From positions 1 to 58,711 of the forward strand of contig JBBQUP010000007.1 of the NCBI GenBank assembly GCA_038212305.1: 58,711 nt of DNA. The letters run 5' to 3'. Within the stretch, counting starts at the first letter, position 1. The number at the start of each line of letters is the position of its first letter. Made by a program: the position numbers and the translations under genes. The notes below the pieces were generated by a model. It was not told the origin of the DNA. It made no database searches and saw only the letters and a list, made by a program, of their open reading frames with translations. Shown in pieces: positions 1-8,645 of this stretch. Source of the stretch: JBBQUP01 sp038212305 (GTDB lineage Bacteria > Bacteroidota > Bacteroidia > Bacteroidales > Marinilabiliaceae).

Positions 1-435
1 CCTGTGGGCATACAAATGTCGCTCTTTTGAGGGGGGTAGGTTTTTGAAAAACCAAAAAATATTTATGCAACCTATTATTATACAACAATATAGAAAACAA
101 AAACCGACAAGATTTATGTTTTGTCGGTTAATAGTGAAAAAAAATATTTAACGAAGGTGGGGGAGTTAGGCTACTTTGTTTGATTTTGCAGACATTCTAA
201 GGATTCCAATAGTCTTATAATAATATATAGTGCTCTCTGACAGATTTATAAATGTAGTATGCAAATAAGGAATCCAGCATATTAAAATTAAATATATTTT
301 TTTGTCAGAATTTAAGCATTAAATAAGGGGTAATATTCAGAAGCTGTTTATATTTATCGCAATAGATTTATCCGATGTTTAAACTTAAGATTATTAGACT
401 TATCGATGAGATTACGTATTATTCATGTAATTCTC
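1..435. other. Left-edge stretch without a recognisable gene
   Basis: AT-rich DNA with no open frame that I recognise in either direction. The only structure I see is a hairpin at 102-129, listed separately as a terminator. The part from about 310 to 435 may hold out-of-frame remains of the helicase fragment that ends at 436: on the minus strand a +1 shift just before its stop would add a few coding-like codons before the frame closes again. Confidence 0.4.
93..129 (-). terminator. Intrinsic terminator for leftward transcription
   Basis: A perfect 9-bp stem (AACCGACAA at 102-110 pairs with TTGTCGGTT at 121-129) closes a 10-nt loop. Read on the minus strand, the stem runs into TTTTTGTTTTC, a U-rich tract. 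It would end transcripts coming from the hipB / helicase-remnant side. Confidence 0.55.
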
Positions 436-711
436 TTACTTTACTTTTACCTTGTATTTGTTTTGAAAAACAAAATGATTATAGGCAAGTAAATGAGCCG
501 TTTCAACGTTCACATTTTTAAGTCCTTTGTCCGTAAACTTTCTCCCAGCTTCTATTTTTACTGATTTATTGAATGCTAAATATAGAATTTTACTTGTTGC
601 TGTTCTTGTTTTGGCGCATTCGATTACGGTTGTAGTTTTTCCAGAACTGGCAACAGCATTAATTTTGATGTTTCTGGTTGAATTGATAATATCAGATGGC
701 TCTCTTGTCAA
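436..711 (-). pseudogene. N-terminal fragment of a UvrD-like helicase
   Basis: The 91 residues match the start of a superfamily 1 UvrD-type helicase: an IINST segment leads into INAVASSGKTTTV, the Walker A region, and then ILYLAFNKSV, typical of motif Ia. Family members run to several hundred residues, so only the first ATPase segment remains. The Walker A reads ASSGKT where AGSGKT is usual, which fits relaxed selection. The frame opens at a TTG just downstream of an in-frame TAG, and closes after a lysine-rich tail with no continuation in frame. It lies next to the HipA stump, so the whole patch looks like eroded accessory DNA. An active short protein is unlikely. Confidence 0.6.
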
Positions 712-812
712 CTTAAGGAACGTTGAAGCGGGCTACAGCCCTTGAGGTTATTACTCGGCTATTATTTTATGCTTTTGGCTATTGTTTATGAGAGTAACAG
801 TGCTTTCTATTA

Positions 813-974
813 CTACAGCCACTCTCCATTTACAAGATGATTTATAGCCAGTAGCGTATCTTCGAATGCTTTTTTGCCTTTTGCTTGCTGAGCACTTAAC
901 ACTCCAATCAATATAGGATCTTTCATCCCCAGCCAATGAGCATAGACTAAAATATCTGTTTTTGTAATTGACAT
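813..974 (-). pseudogene. Truncated HipA-like toxin, first ~40 residues
   Basis: The ATG sits 2 nt after the stop of the HipB-like gene. The 53-residue product reads MSITKTDILVYAHWLGMKD and then PILIGVLSAQQAKGKKAFE, the conserved N-terminal strand region of HipA kinases (ILVYxxWxG...PxLxGxL...GKxxFxF). Full HipA is about 400 residues; here the match stops after KKAFE and 15 unrelated residues precede a TAG. The kinase core, catalytic Asp and activation loop are absent, so this cannot phosphorylate. A longer open frame here (751-936) is only a shadow. What remains is the antitoxin-type partner with a dead toxin stump. Confidence 0.65.
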
Positions 975-976
975 AT

Positions 977-1252
977 TTACTTTTTACTTGTTAAACTTTG
1001 GTCTTGACGTTTTCTGCCAAATATATCATCTGCAGCAAGTTTTAAGAAATCATCCTGTAATCCAAATACTCTCAATGTGTTAAAATAAACAGCCATTGAA
1101 ACGCTTCTGTTTCCTTTTTCAATTTGGTATAAAGTGGTTCTATCAATACTAGCTCGCTCACTTACTTGAATTGCGGTAAATTTTCTGCGTTTCCTGGCCA
1201 ATTTGATGTTTTCGCCTACTTGCTCCATTATTCGTTGATGGTTTGGGAACAA
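977..1252 (-). CDS. HipB-like XRE-family transcriptional regulator
   Basis: A 91-residue DNA-binding protein. Residues about 10-65 form a Cro/C1-type helix-turn-helix: GENIKLARKRRKFTAIQVSE, followed by RTTLYQIEKGNRSVSM, which carries the recognition helix. The C-terminal part (VYFNTLRVFGLQDDFLKLA) is typical of the short regulators encoded immediately upstream of hipA genes. In HipBA modules such a protein neutralises the toxin and represses its own operon. Here the neighbouring toxin gene is truncated, so the regulator may survive as an orphan repressor. Met9 (MEQVGENI) is a possible alternative start. Confidence 0.75.
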   Translation of the reverse strand: MFPNHQRIMEQVGENIKLARKRRKFTAIQVSERASIDRTTLYQIEKGNRSVSMAVYFNTLRVFGLQDDFLKLAADDIFGRKRQDQSLTSKK

Positions 1253-1594
1253 TATTTGTTTTTTGCATTTATCTTCCTTGTCTTATTTACTACATGACTT
1301 GTTGCAATTAGTTTTCATGCACCTTTTGTTAAAAAGTATTATTTTCGATGTGTTACGCAGTTGCTTTTAATCGAGTAATTTTATGATTATTTAAATGCGC
1401 TATACCATGAAAAAATATGTGATAGGATTCTTGTTGTCGGTAATTTATTTTGTCAGGAGGTAACCCATAAATAGGTTGAATACCCAATGTAAATAAATGG
1501 GAGGCATGCATGGAGGATTTACTTACGATGAGAATTTACGGTCCAGCCAAAAGATGTGGGTTTTTTAGCCGAGTTAGGATTGTGAAACACTTAA
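1253..1594. other. Gene-poor gap between hipB-like and RDD genes
   Basis: No gene recognised. It contains an 18-codon plus-strand ORF at 1407-1463 that resembles a signal-peptide stub (MKKYVIGFLLSVIYF) and stops before any mature sequence, so it may be the remnant of an exported protein. The hipB-like promoter should lie near its left end, but I could not pick a convincing -33/-7 pair. Confidence 0.35.
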
Positions 1595-2323
1595 TTACTG
1601 ATGATAAAAAGTGTAATCTCTTAAAATGGTAATTAATAGTTTTTTATGAGGCATATCTGAATCGATTCCGGTATTCTTTTTAATGATATCGATGGTTTTT
1701 ATAATTAGCGGATGAGGATTTCGAATGCTGTAATAGTCAGTTGATCCATTCACAGCCAATAAAACCTCTTTAATTGTTTGAATATCAGCATCGCTTAGTT
1801 TGGTCACTTGAGGAAAGCGAGGCGTGTAGTTTTCTGGAACTTGCACATAAGCTGTTTCTGTCAATCGATATCCCGATTCTATTTTTAATACAGTGGTTGA
1901 TGCGGCTATATCACCTAAACGCTGACCTTTTTGAGAAAATAAATAAGTGAGTAAAGCAGCCATTCCAAATGTTAAATTAAAATCAACTATTCGAAATATC
2001 CAACGAATAAAGCAACTGCCAAATCCTAATTCTTTTCCATCGTTCCTAACCACACGTATTTTCATAACCATTTTGCCGACTGTTTGTCCGTTTAAAAATA
2101 GTTCGCATAGTAACGAATATAACAGTACTGGTAAAAAAAGAAGTAAAAACCAAGGAGAGGGATTGTTTGATGTTTTAGCTACGAAAAAAAATGTAATGCA
2201 AATTATACAATAAACCATAATTGTTGCACTATCTATTAACAATCCTAGAATACGATCACCAATACTGGCTATTTCGAATTCTAAATCGACATTTTGAGTG
2301 GTTTTAATATTGTAAACGCCCAT
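1595..2323 (-). CDS. RDD family integral membrane protein
   Basis: A 242-residue protein with an N-terminal RDD domain: FEIASIGDRILGLLIDSATI near residues 16-35 carries the Arg and Asp residues that name the family. Two hydrophobic helices follow (about 35-50 and 56-74), then a third (about 118-130, FGMAALLTYLFS) with the conserved GQTVGKMVMKIRVVR motif between them. The C-terminal ~90 residues are soluble. In Bacteroidota this gene is typically adjacent to and divergent from the SpoIIM-MoxR-DUF58 cluster, as here; a role in that envelope complex or in transport is inferred, not shown. Confidence 0.85.
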   Translation of the reverse strand: MGVYNIKTTQNVDLEFEIASIGDRILGLLIDSATIMVYCIICITFFFVAKTSNNPSPWFLLLFLPVLLYSLLCELFLNGQTVGKMVMKIRVVRNDGKELGFGSCFIRWIFRIVDFNLTFGMAALLTYLFSQKGQRLGDIAASTTVLKIESGYRLTETAYVQVPENYTPRFPQVTKLSDADIQTIKEVLLAVNGSTDYYSIRNPHPLIIKTIDIIKKNTGIDSDMPHKKLLITILRDYTFYHQ

Positions 2324-2491
2324 TGATATTTTGTTTTTGAATGCTTAAAGATAATTTTTTTGATAATATTTCATAACCTTAGGTTGTAGAAAAAGAATAT
2401 TAGCATTGAATATACTTTTTTATGGTGAACGGTTGTATATGATCACAAGGGTTGATATATTTATGCCGCTTAATCTACCAGACCAACCTAA

Positions 2492-3469
2492 GTGAAAGAG
2501 ATTACATTTATTAACCGCAATAAAAATCGGTGGGACGATTTTGAAAAACAATTAGCCAGGCCTGAAAATCCCGATGTATTGGCTGATCAGTACATTCAGT
2601 TAACTGATGATCTTTCGTATGCCCGCACATTTTATCCTGGATCGCACATTGCATCTTATCTTAATCGCTTAACGTTAAAAACTCATCAAGAGATTTACAA
2701 AAATAAACGTGAATCAACAAGCCGAATTCGCACCTTCTTTACGCAAGAAATACCATTATTAAATTACGAATTGAGGAAATTGTATCTCATCTCGTTGATC
2801 ATCTTTTCATTGTCGATCCTTTTAGGTGTGGTTTCGGCCTTAACCGATGAGTCGTTCGTTCGTATGATATTAGGTGATGAGTATGTGAATAATACGCTTA
2901 ACAACATTCAAAAGGGTGATCCTTTAGCTGTTTATGGGACTATGGATGAATCACTCATGTTTTTAACAATTACAATCAATAACATTAGGGTCGCTTTTAT
3001 AACTTTTTTGCTTGGATTACTTACGCCATTGGGAACCAGTTATATAATTTTCACCAATGGGGTGATGGTAGGATCGTTTATTACTTTTTTTTATCAGCAT
3101 AATATTTTAGGAACCTCGTTATTGGGGGTTTTTATACATGGTACTTTAGAGTTATCAGCCATTGTTATTGCAGGTGGAGCTGGCATTTTAATGGGGAAAG
3201 GATTTTTATTCCCCGGAACTTATTCTCGCTTGCATGCTTTTACTACAGCAGCCAAAAAAGGAGCTAAAGTTATGATTGCACTTGTGCCATTTTTTATGGT
3301 GGCAGGTTTTTTCGAGGGATTTTTAACGCGCTATTATCAATCCATCCCTTTAGTTCTTAACATTGGAATCATTGGCTCTTCGCTCACTGTTATTTGTTGG
3401 TATTTTTTTATTTTTCCTTATATCATTCACAAAAAACAAACCTCTCAAAACCATGAAAAAACAAATTGA
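2492..3469 (+). CDS. SpoIIM-like (stage II sporulation protein M family) membrane protein
   Basis: A 325-residue polytopic protein. After a soluble N-terminal ~95 residues (INRNKNRWDDFEKQLA) come several hydrophobic helices and the family motif NNIRVAFITFLLGLLTPLGT near residue 165, then HGTLELSAIVIAGGAGIL. Despite the family name it does not imply sporulation: the Bacteroidota version sits in MoxR clusters of non-spore-formers. The start is GTG at 2492, placed by the conserved MKEITFI beginning, with no Shine-Dalgarno sequence. It overlaps the next gene by 17 nt, indicating one operon running to 8569. Confidence 0.85.
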   Translation: MKEITFINRNKNRWDDFEKQLARPENPDVLADQYIQLTDDLSYARTFYPGSHIASYLNRLTLKTHQEIYKNKRESTSRIRTFFTQEIPLLNYELRKLYLISLIIFSLSILLGVVSALTDESFVRMILGDEYVNNTLNNIQKGDPLAVYGTMDESLMFLTITINNIRVAFITFLLGLLTPLGTSYIIFTNGVMVGSFITFFYQHNILGTSLLGVFIHGTLELSAIVIAGGAGILMGKGFLFPGTYSRLHAFTTAAKKGAKVMIALVPFFMVAGFFEGFLTRYYQSIPLVLNIGIIGSSLTVICWYFFIFPYIIHKKQTSQNHEKTN

Positions 3470-4313
3470 ATTGAATGTAGATCGCGATTTTAGCGGAGTA
3501 TTTAATGTATTAATTGATTTTTTAAAACAAGAATACAAGTTGTTATTCAAGACTTTAATCTTGTTTGCGAGTTTGCCATTAATTGTATTGGCAATATTTA
3601 ATACCATTTACTTTAATGGCATGACTCAAAGTTTAACATCTATTTTTGCGCACCGAACACCTGGTGCAGCACCCAATGATGTTCCAGTTATGATGTATCT
3701 TTATGTTTTTACATTTATCTGTTATTTTATGATTACGGGGTTATCTTTTTCCTATTTGAATTTATACAACGAAAAAGGAAGTGGAAATTTTACACACCTC
3801 GATGTTTGGTATCGATTCGTTAGTCGAATTGGTAAAATGATAGGGTTTCAATTGATTGCCGTTGTATTGATGATCTTTGGTTTTATATTACTTATCATTC
3901 CTGGCATTTATGTGATGATACCATTGGTGTTTATTATGATGGTGGCTTTAGTCGAAAACAAAGGTATAGGCGATAGTTTAAGTCGATGTTTTGATATCAT
4001 TAAAAATAATTGGTGGGTAACCTTTGGACTTGTAATTGTTGTAGGAATAATTGTCAATATACTATCATCCGTTTTTTCATTGCCTAGTGCTGCTTATATA
4101 ATGGTGTCTGCATTTTTTGGAGCATCATCTAACAGCCAGGAATCGGGATTGATTTTGCCGGGGTTGTTTTCATTAATTGCAGTGTTTGGTTCCTATTTAT
4201 TAAGCTCTGTAAGTGCTTTATTAATTGGTATTCAGTATTACAATTTGGTTGAAAAGAAAGATAAGTTGAGTTTATTTAATAAGGTAGATAAATTAGGCGA
4301 GTCGAATGAATAA
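3453..4313 (+). CDS. Conserved polytopic membrane protein of the MoxR cluster
   Basis: A 286-residue protein beginning MKKQIELNVDRDFSGVFNVL. I chose the ATG at 3453 because the longer frame would run deep into the SpoIIM-like gene. It has about five or six hydrophobic segments (around 40-60, 85-110, 135-160, 165-185, 210-235, 250-275). Glycine-rich helices and the soluble tail EKKDKLSLFNKVDKLGESNE suggest an inner-membrane scaffold. I do not recognise a catalytic domain. The position between the SpoIIM-like and DUF4129 genes, overlapping both, places it in the same complex or pathway. Confidence 0.7.
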   Translation: MKKQIELNVDRDFSGVFNVLIDFLKQEYKLLFKTLILFASLPLIVLAIFNTIYFNGMTQSLTSIFAHRTPGAAPNDVPVMMYLYVFTFICYFMITGLSFSYLNLYNEKGSGNFTHLDVWYRFVSRIGKMIGFQLIAVVLMIFGFILLIIPGIYVMIPLVFIMMVALVENKGIGDSLSRCFDIIKNNWWVTFGLVIVVGIIVNILSSVFSLPSAAYIMVSAFFGASSNSQESGLILPGLFSLIAVFGSYLLSSVSALLIGIQYYNLVEKKDKLSLFNKVDKLGESNE

Positions 4314-5019
4314 AGTGAGTTGGATCAGCTTTTTATTACTACTCGTAACGTTTGGTTCGAGCAATGGGGTTATGTCTCAAACTAAAGTGGAGGCTTGGGA
4401 TAACTCGCTTGTTGAAGTGAGGCAACCCGATTCCAGTTCCATCGAAAAAATAAAATCCAATCCCGAATATCAATACGAAGTGGCTCAAAATGAAGCTTCA
4501 CTTTGGGATCGGTTTTTAAAATGGTTACGATCGTTTTTTGGCAATGGAGGGGAGGCTGGAGATTGGGTCGTTAATTTAATAATTATAGTGGCTGTAATTG
4601 CTTTTGCAGTTATCGCCTTTATCATTATAGGAGCACCTATACAGGGATTATTTATTTTTCGACGAAATTTTAAAAGTAACCGTGTAATATTTACTTCGGG
4701 AGTTGATGATATTCATGATGTTCGGCTGGAGAGTATGCTTAAGGTTTTTATTGAAAGTAAAGCCTGGCGCGAAGCGGTGAGGGTGCTTTATTTATTGAGT
4801 CTCCGAGAATTAAATATCAAAGGAATTATTAAATGGGAGATGGGTAAAACCAATTATGAGTATTTGTTAGAACTAAAAGGCGATACACTTAAACAGCAGT
4901 TTAAGCAAGCTACGCTTCATTTCGAATATGCATGGTATGGGCAGTTCGATGTTTCGGACCAACAGTTTAAATCCATTCAGAACGATTATTTTACATTAAA
5001 CCAACTAATTAAATCGTAA
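4306..5019 (+). CDS. DUF4129 domain-containing protein
   Basis: A 237-residue protein with a signal-like N-terminus (VSWISFLLLLVTFGSSNG), an acidic periplasmic stretch, one transmembrane helix at about 85-110 (VNLIIIVAVIAFAVIAFIII) and a cytoplasmic C-terminal DUF4129 region (about 140-237: WREAVRVLYLLSLRELN ... TNYEYLLEL ... FEYAWYGQFDVS). In other cluster versions this domain is often joined to transglutaminase-like proteins; here it stands alone. It overlaps its upstream neighbour by 8 nt, and its stop shares a base with the next ATG (TAATG at 5017-5021), suggesting translational coupling. Confidence 0.8.
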   Translation: MNKVSWISFLLLLVTFGSSNGVMSQTKVEAWDNSLVEVRQPDSSSIEKIKSNPEYQYEVAQNEASLWDRFLKWLRSFFGNGGEAGDWVVNLIIIVAVIAFAVIAFIIIGAPIQGLFIFRRNFKSNRVIFTSGVDDIHDVRLESMLKVFIESKAWREAVRVLYLLSLRELNIKGIIKWEMGKTNYEYLLELKGDTLKQQFKQATLHFEYAWYGQFDVSDQQFKSIQNDYFTLNQLIKS

Positions 5020-6206
5020 TGAGCAAAGGCGACTATAAATTGTTGAGTTTAATTGCCTTTGGGGTGGTTTTGTTTATATTGGTTATTGTTTTATCACCTC
5101 GAGAGATTAATTGGCGACTCAGTTTTTCGAAACAGCACACTAAACCATATGGCGATAAGGCCTTGTATGAGCTGTTATCGCAGTTGGAGCCATCCAAGAA
5201 CTTAGTCGTAGCGCACACTTCATTGTTGGAGTTTTTAGGAACAACAACGCCTGTAGAATCAGGATTTATTTTTGTTTGCAACCATTTTAATACTGAAGAA
5301 GCTGATGTTGCTAAAATGCTTGAAGTGGTCGATGCAGGGAATCAGGTTTTTATTGCATCCCATGATTATGGGGAAGCGTTAATGGATACATTTAAAATTA
5401 AAACCGAAAATGGTTATTATAATCCTATCGGGGAGAACGATTCGTTGGTTTTGAATTTTGCCAATCGCCGTTTGAAAACAGCGTTTGGATATTCCTTTAA
5501 AAAAGGGATTAGCAATAGTTATTTTACGGCTTACGATAGCACAAAAACCACTGTTTTAGGATACAATCAAAAGGGGCAAACTAATTTTATTCGAGTGACC
5601 TTTGGTGATGGGTATTTTTATTTTCATTCAAACCCGTTGGTGTTTACCAATTATAACTTGGTTAAGGGTGATAATTATGAATATATCTTTAAAGCACTAT
5701 CGTATTTGCCTTCTACTGGTTTGGTGTGGGACGAGTATTATAAAGATTCGTCTCTGAGAGAGAAAACCATTCTCTCCTACATTATGGATCATACAGCTTT
5801 GAAATATGCTTATTACCTATTTTTTATTGGATTGATATTGTTTTTTGTGTTTCAATCGAAACGTGTTCAACGAATAATTCCGGTGATTGAACCGATTCAA
5901 AATACCTCTAAACAGTTTGTTGAAACCATTGGGCGACTCTATTTAAGCAAGAAAAATCATGTTGATTTGGCTCAAAAAAAGTTCATCTATTTTCTTGAGT
6001 TTCTTCGGAGTCATTACTATTTTCGGATTGATCCACAGAATCCTACAAATTTTGAGGAATTGGCGGCTAAATCGGGTATTTCACAAAAAATAATTGAACA
6101 ACTGTTTGCGATGGGTGCTCAGTTAAAAAATACAAAATCAATCAATTGGGAAGAGTTATCCCAGTTTAATCAAAAGATCGAATATTTTTATCAACACTGT
6201 AAATAA
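5019..6206 (+). CDS. DUF4350 domain-containing membrane protein
   Basis: A 395-residue protein with an N-terminal anchor (residues 8-26), a DUF4350 domain in its first half (KQHTKPYGDKALYELLSQLE near residue 38 is characteristic), a second membrane helix at about 265-285 and a cytoplasmic helical tail. DUF4350 folds like a glutamine-amidotransferase-type flavodoxin-like sensor, but I see no catalytic triad. It shares one base with the DUF4129 stop and is 9 nt from the MoxR gene. It probably works with the MoxR ATPase at the membrane. Confidence 0.8.
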   Translation: MSKGDYKLLSLIAFGVVLFILVIVLSPREINWRLSFSKQHTKPYGDKALYELLSQLEPSKNLVVAHTSLLEFLGTTTPVESGFIFVCNHFNTEEADVAKMLEVVDAGNQVFIASHDYGEALMDTFKIKTENGYYNPIGENDSLVLNFANRRLKTAFGYSFKKGISNSYFTAYDSTKTTVLGYNQKGQTNFIRVTFGDGYFYFHSNPLVFTNYNLVKGDNYEYIFKALSYLPSTGLVWDEYYKDSSLREKTILSYIMDHTALKYAYYLFFIGLILFFVFQSKRVQRIIPVIEPIQNTSKQFVETIGRLYLSKKNHVDLAQKKFIYFLEFLRSHYYFRIDPQNPTNFEELAAKSGISQKIIEQLFAMGAQLKNTKSINWEELSQFNQKIEYFYQHCK

Positions 6207-6215
6207 ATACTAACT

Positions 6216-7196
6216 ATGGAGAATACCGCTCCTTTCGAAAACCGCCTTAATGTGGATGAATTAAACCACATGGCTTATCTTATAAAAAACGAAATAGCGA
6301 AAGTAATTGTTGGTCAGGATAAAACAATTGATTTACTTTTAGCAGCCTTGTTGGCCAATGGTCATGTTTTACTAGAAGGTGTTCCGGGTGTTGCTAAAAC
6401 CTTATTGGCTAAGTTGGTTGCAAAAACCATCTCAACTAATTTTTCCAGAATTCAGTTTACGCCCGATTTAATGCCTTCGGATGTGCTGGGTACCACCATT
6501 TTTAACATGGGTAATTCGTCGTTTGAGTTTAATCGAGGTCCTATTTTCTCGAACATAGTGCTGATAGATGAAATAAACCGTTCGCCAGCTAAAACACAAT
6601 CGGCCTTATTCGAAGTCATGGAAGAGCGGCAAGTAACCATCGATGGAAAAACCTATCCCATGGAACCACCATTTTTGGTTATTGGAACACAAAATCCCAT
6701 TGAACACGAGGGTACTTATCGACTGCCTGAGGCTCAGCTCGACCGATTTTTATTTAAAATTGAGATGGGTTATCCAACGCTAACCGAAGAAGTGGCCATA
6801 TTGCAAAATGCTCATAAGCGCCAAAATTTAAATCAGTTAGATGCTGTCAAGGCAGTGGTTAAAGCCGAAGATATTGTTAGGTTTCAGCACTTGGTGACAC
6901 ACGTAATGGTCGAGGAGCATTTACTTCGATACATTGCGCAGATTGTTGAAAAAACACGATGCGTTAATTCGCTCTATTTGGGAGCTAGTCCCCGTGCATC
7001 GTTGGCTATTTTGGCGGCTTCAAAAGCATTTGCCGCCCTCGAAGGTCGCGATTTTGTTACGCCCGATGACATAAAAGTGGTGCTCGATCCTGTCCTTCGT
7101 CATCGAATTATTTTAACTCCCGAAAAAGAGATGGAAGGGGTTAAACCCGAAACCATTATTAAACAAATTGTTGATTCGGTTGAGGTGCCTCGATAA
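6216..7196 (+). CDS. MoxR family AAA+ ATPase
   Basis: A 326-residue AAA+ chaperone-like ATPase. Walker A is GVPGVAKT near residue 55, the variant normal for MoxR. Walker B is IVLIDEINRSPAKTQSALFE near 115, sensor 1 is GTQNPIEHEGTY near 155, followed by RLPEAQLDRFLFK, and an AAA_lid domain (about 235-315) contains GASPRASLAIL. MoxR proteins act with von Willebrand A or DUF58 proteins to mature or remodel complexes; the DUF58 partner is the next gene, 38 nt downstream. All catalytic motifs look intact. Confidence 0.92.
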   Translation: MENTAPFENRLNVDELNHMAYLIKNEIAKVIVGQDKTIDLLLAALLANGHVLLEGVPGVAKTLLAKLVAKTISTNFSRIQFTPDLMPSDVLGTTIFNMGNSSFEFNRGPIFSNIVLIDEINRSPAKTQSALFEVMEERQVTIDGKTYPMEPPFLVIGTQNPIEHEGTYRLPEAQLDRFLFKIEMGYPTLTEEVAILQNAHKRQNLNQLDAVKAVVKAEDIVRFQHLVTHVMVEEHLLRYIAQIVEKTRCVNSLYLGASPRASLAILAASKAFAALEGRDFVTPDDIKVVLDPVLRHRIILTPEKEMEGVKPETIIKQIVDSVEVPR

Positions 7197-7234
7197 CAAC
7201 TTAACTCCCATATACCAACACTAATCGCAACCGG

Positions 7235-8569
7235 ATGTTGAAATTTTGGAAATCGTTTTATCTCACTAACCTCTTCTTTTATATATGGGCATCGCTTGTG
7301 ATGCTCATGTTGTTAGGTTTATTTTGGAATGTGGCACAATTGCTCGCTATAATTAGCGTGGGGGTTGTGATACTGCTTTTTTTTATCGATGGCATTCTTT
7401 TATATCAATCATCGGGGACTATAGTTGCAGCCCGACATATGGCTGAGCAATTTTCGAATAGCGATGCAAATGATGTGATGATTGCCGTTGAAAATAAGTA
7501 TCCTTTTCAAGTATGGATAAACCTAATTGATGAAGTGCCCATTCAGTTTCAAATGCGAGATCATTCGTTTAAGTTCGGCTTAAACAGTGGACAAACTCAC
7601 TCGTTGAATTATTCTTTAACTCCATTTGAAAGAGGCGAATACTATTTTGGTGCTTTAAATGTATTTGTTCAATCGCGATTAGGATTAGTAAAACGGCGTT
7701 TTCTGTGCGATCAATCGGCCATGGTTAAAGTGTATCCGTCGTTTATTGAGATGCGAAAATTCGAACTTCTGGCTATTTCGAACCGATTAACAGAAATAGG
7801 CATTAAAAAGATTCGGAAAATTGGTCATCAAATGGAATTCGACCAAATTCGCGATTACATTAAGGGCGACGATTATAGAACCATCAATTGGAAAGCAACT
7901 GCTCGGCGATCGCACTTAATGGTAAACCAATTTCAGGACGAGAAATCGCAGCAAGTTATCTCAGTCATCGACATGGGGCGTAACATGCAAATGCCTTTTA
8001 ATGGCTTATCGCTGCTCGATTATGCTATAAATACCTCGTTGGTTATCTCCGATATTGCCATGGGTAAGCACGATAAAGCTGGTTTGGTAACTTTTAGCGA
8101 TAAGGTTCAAGCATTGGTTTCGCCACGGCGCAGTCAGCAGCACCTCGAATTAATTATGGAAACCCTGTATAATCAAACAACTGCTTTTAGCGAGCACGAT
8201 TTAGCAGCATTGTATTCCACCATTCGCCGCAAAATAAATCATCGAAGCTTATTGGTGCTGTTCACAAATTTCGAAAGCGTGGTTTCGGCACAACGTCAAA
8301 TGGCCATTTTAAAGCGACTGGCTGCTGAGCATTTGTTGGTTGTTGTATTTTTCGAGAACAGCGAAATTCAAAATATGCTAACTCAACCACCTGTTACCAT
8401 GGAGGAAGTGTATGTAAAAACCATTGCCGAAAAATTTATCTACGATAAAAAAACCATTTATCGCGAGCTCGAGCAAAACGGCATCCACCCCATTTTAACC
8501 ACCCCCGATAAACTCACTGTAAATGCAATTAACAAGTATTTGGAGTTAAAGGCGAGGGGCTTTATATAG
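7235..8569 (+). CDS. DUF58 (vWA-like) domain-containing protein
   Basis: A 444-residue protein. Two membrane helices lie near residues 15-32 and 35-55, followed by a beta-rich region and a DUF58 signature near 210 (YIKGDDYRTINWKATARRSH). The C-terminal vWA-like fold has VIDMGRNM where a metal-ion adhesion site would start, so metal binding is plausible but incomplete. It is the usual MoxR partner and the last gene of the operon. No clear terminator follows before the ABC-3C genes 77 nt downstream, so read-through into them is possible. Confidence 0.88.
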   Translation: MLKFWKSFYLTNLFFYIWASLVMLMLLGLFWNVAQLLAIISVGVVILLFFIDGILLYQSSGTIVAARHMAEQFSNSDANDVMIAVENKYPFQVWINLIDEVPIQFQMRDHSFKFGLNSGQTHSLNYSLTPFERGEYYFGALNVFVQSRLGLVKRRFLCDQSAMVKVYPSFIEMRKFELLAISNRLTEIGIKKIRKIGHQMEFDQIRDYIKGDDYRTINWKATARRSHLMVNQFQDEKSQQVISVIDMGRNMQMPFNGLSLLDYAINTSLVISDIAMGKHDKAGLVTFSDKVQALVSPRRSQQHLELIMETLYNQTTAFSEHDLAALYSTIRRKINHRSLLVLFTNFESVVSAQRQMAILKRLAAEHLLVVVFFENSEIQNMLTQPPVTMEEVYVKTIAEKFIYDKKTIYRELEQNGIHPILTTPDKLTVNAINKYLELKARGFI

Positions 8570-8633
8570 GAGAGGGTTGATTTTTCAGAGAAACATTGTA
8601 CAAATTTTAAACTTATTGTTAAATGAAAAATAA

Positions 8634-8641
8634 TATCTTTG
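8634..8641 (+). promoter_or_regulatory. -7 box (TATCTTTG) of the ABC-3C operon
   Basis: TATCTTTG fits the Bacteroidota -7 consensus TAnnTTTG. A TTG at 8616-8618 is a weak -33 candidate with short spacing (15 nt). The box ends only 4 nt before the ATG at 8646, so transcription would begin at or very near the start codon, giving a leaderless message. Confidence 0.45.
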
Positions 8642-8645
8642 TGAT

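Noticed and set aside
527..745. A 72-residue plus-strand ORF
   Set aside because: It lies opposite the helicase fragment, whose minus-strand reading shows a Walker A region; the plus-strand product has no family features.
751..936. A 61-residue minus-strand ORF
   Set aside because: It is a shadow frame. The frame from 974 to 813 gives clear HipA N-terminal similarity and sits 2 nt after the HipB-like gene.
1407..1463. An 18-codon signal-peptide-like ORF
   Set aside because: It has no mature part and no support beyond hydrophobicity, so it is mentioned only within the gap description.
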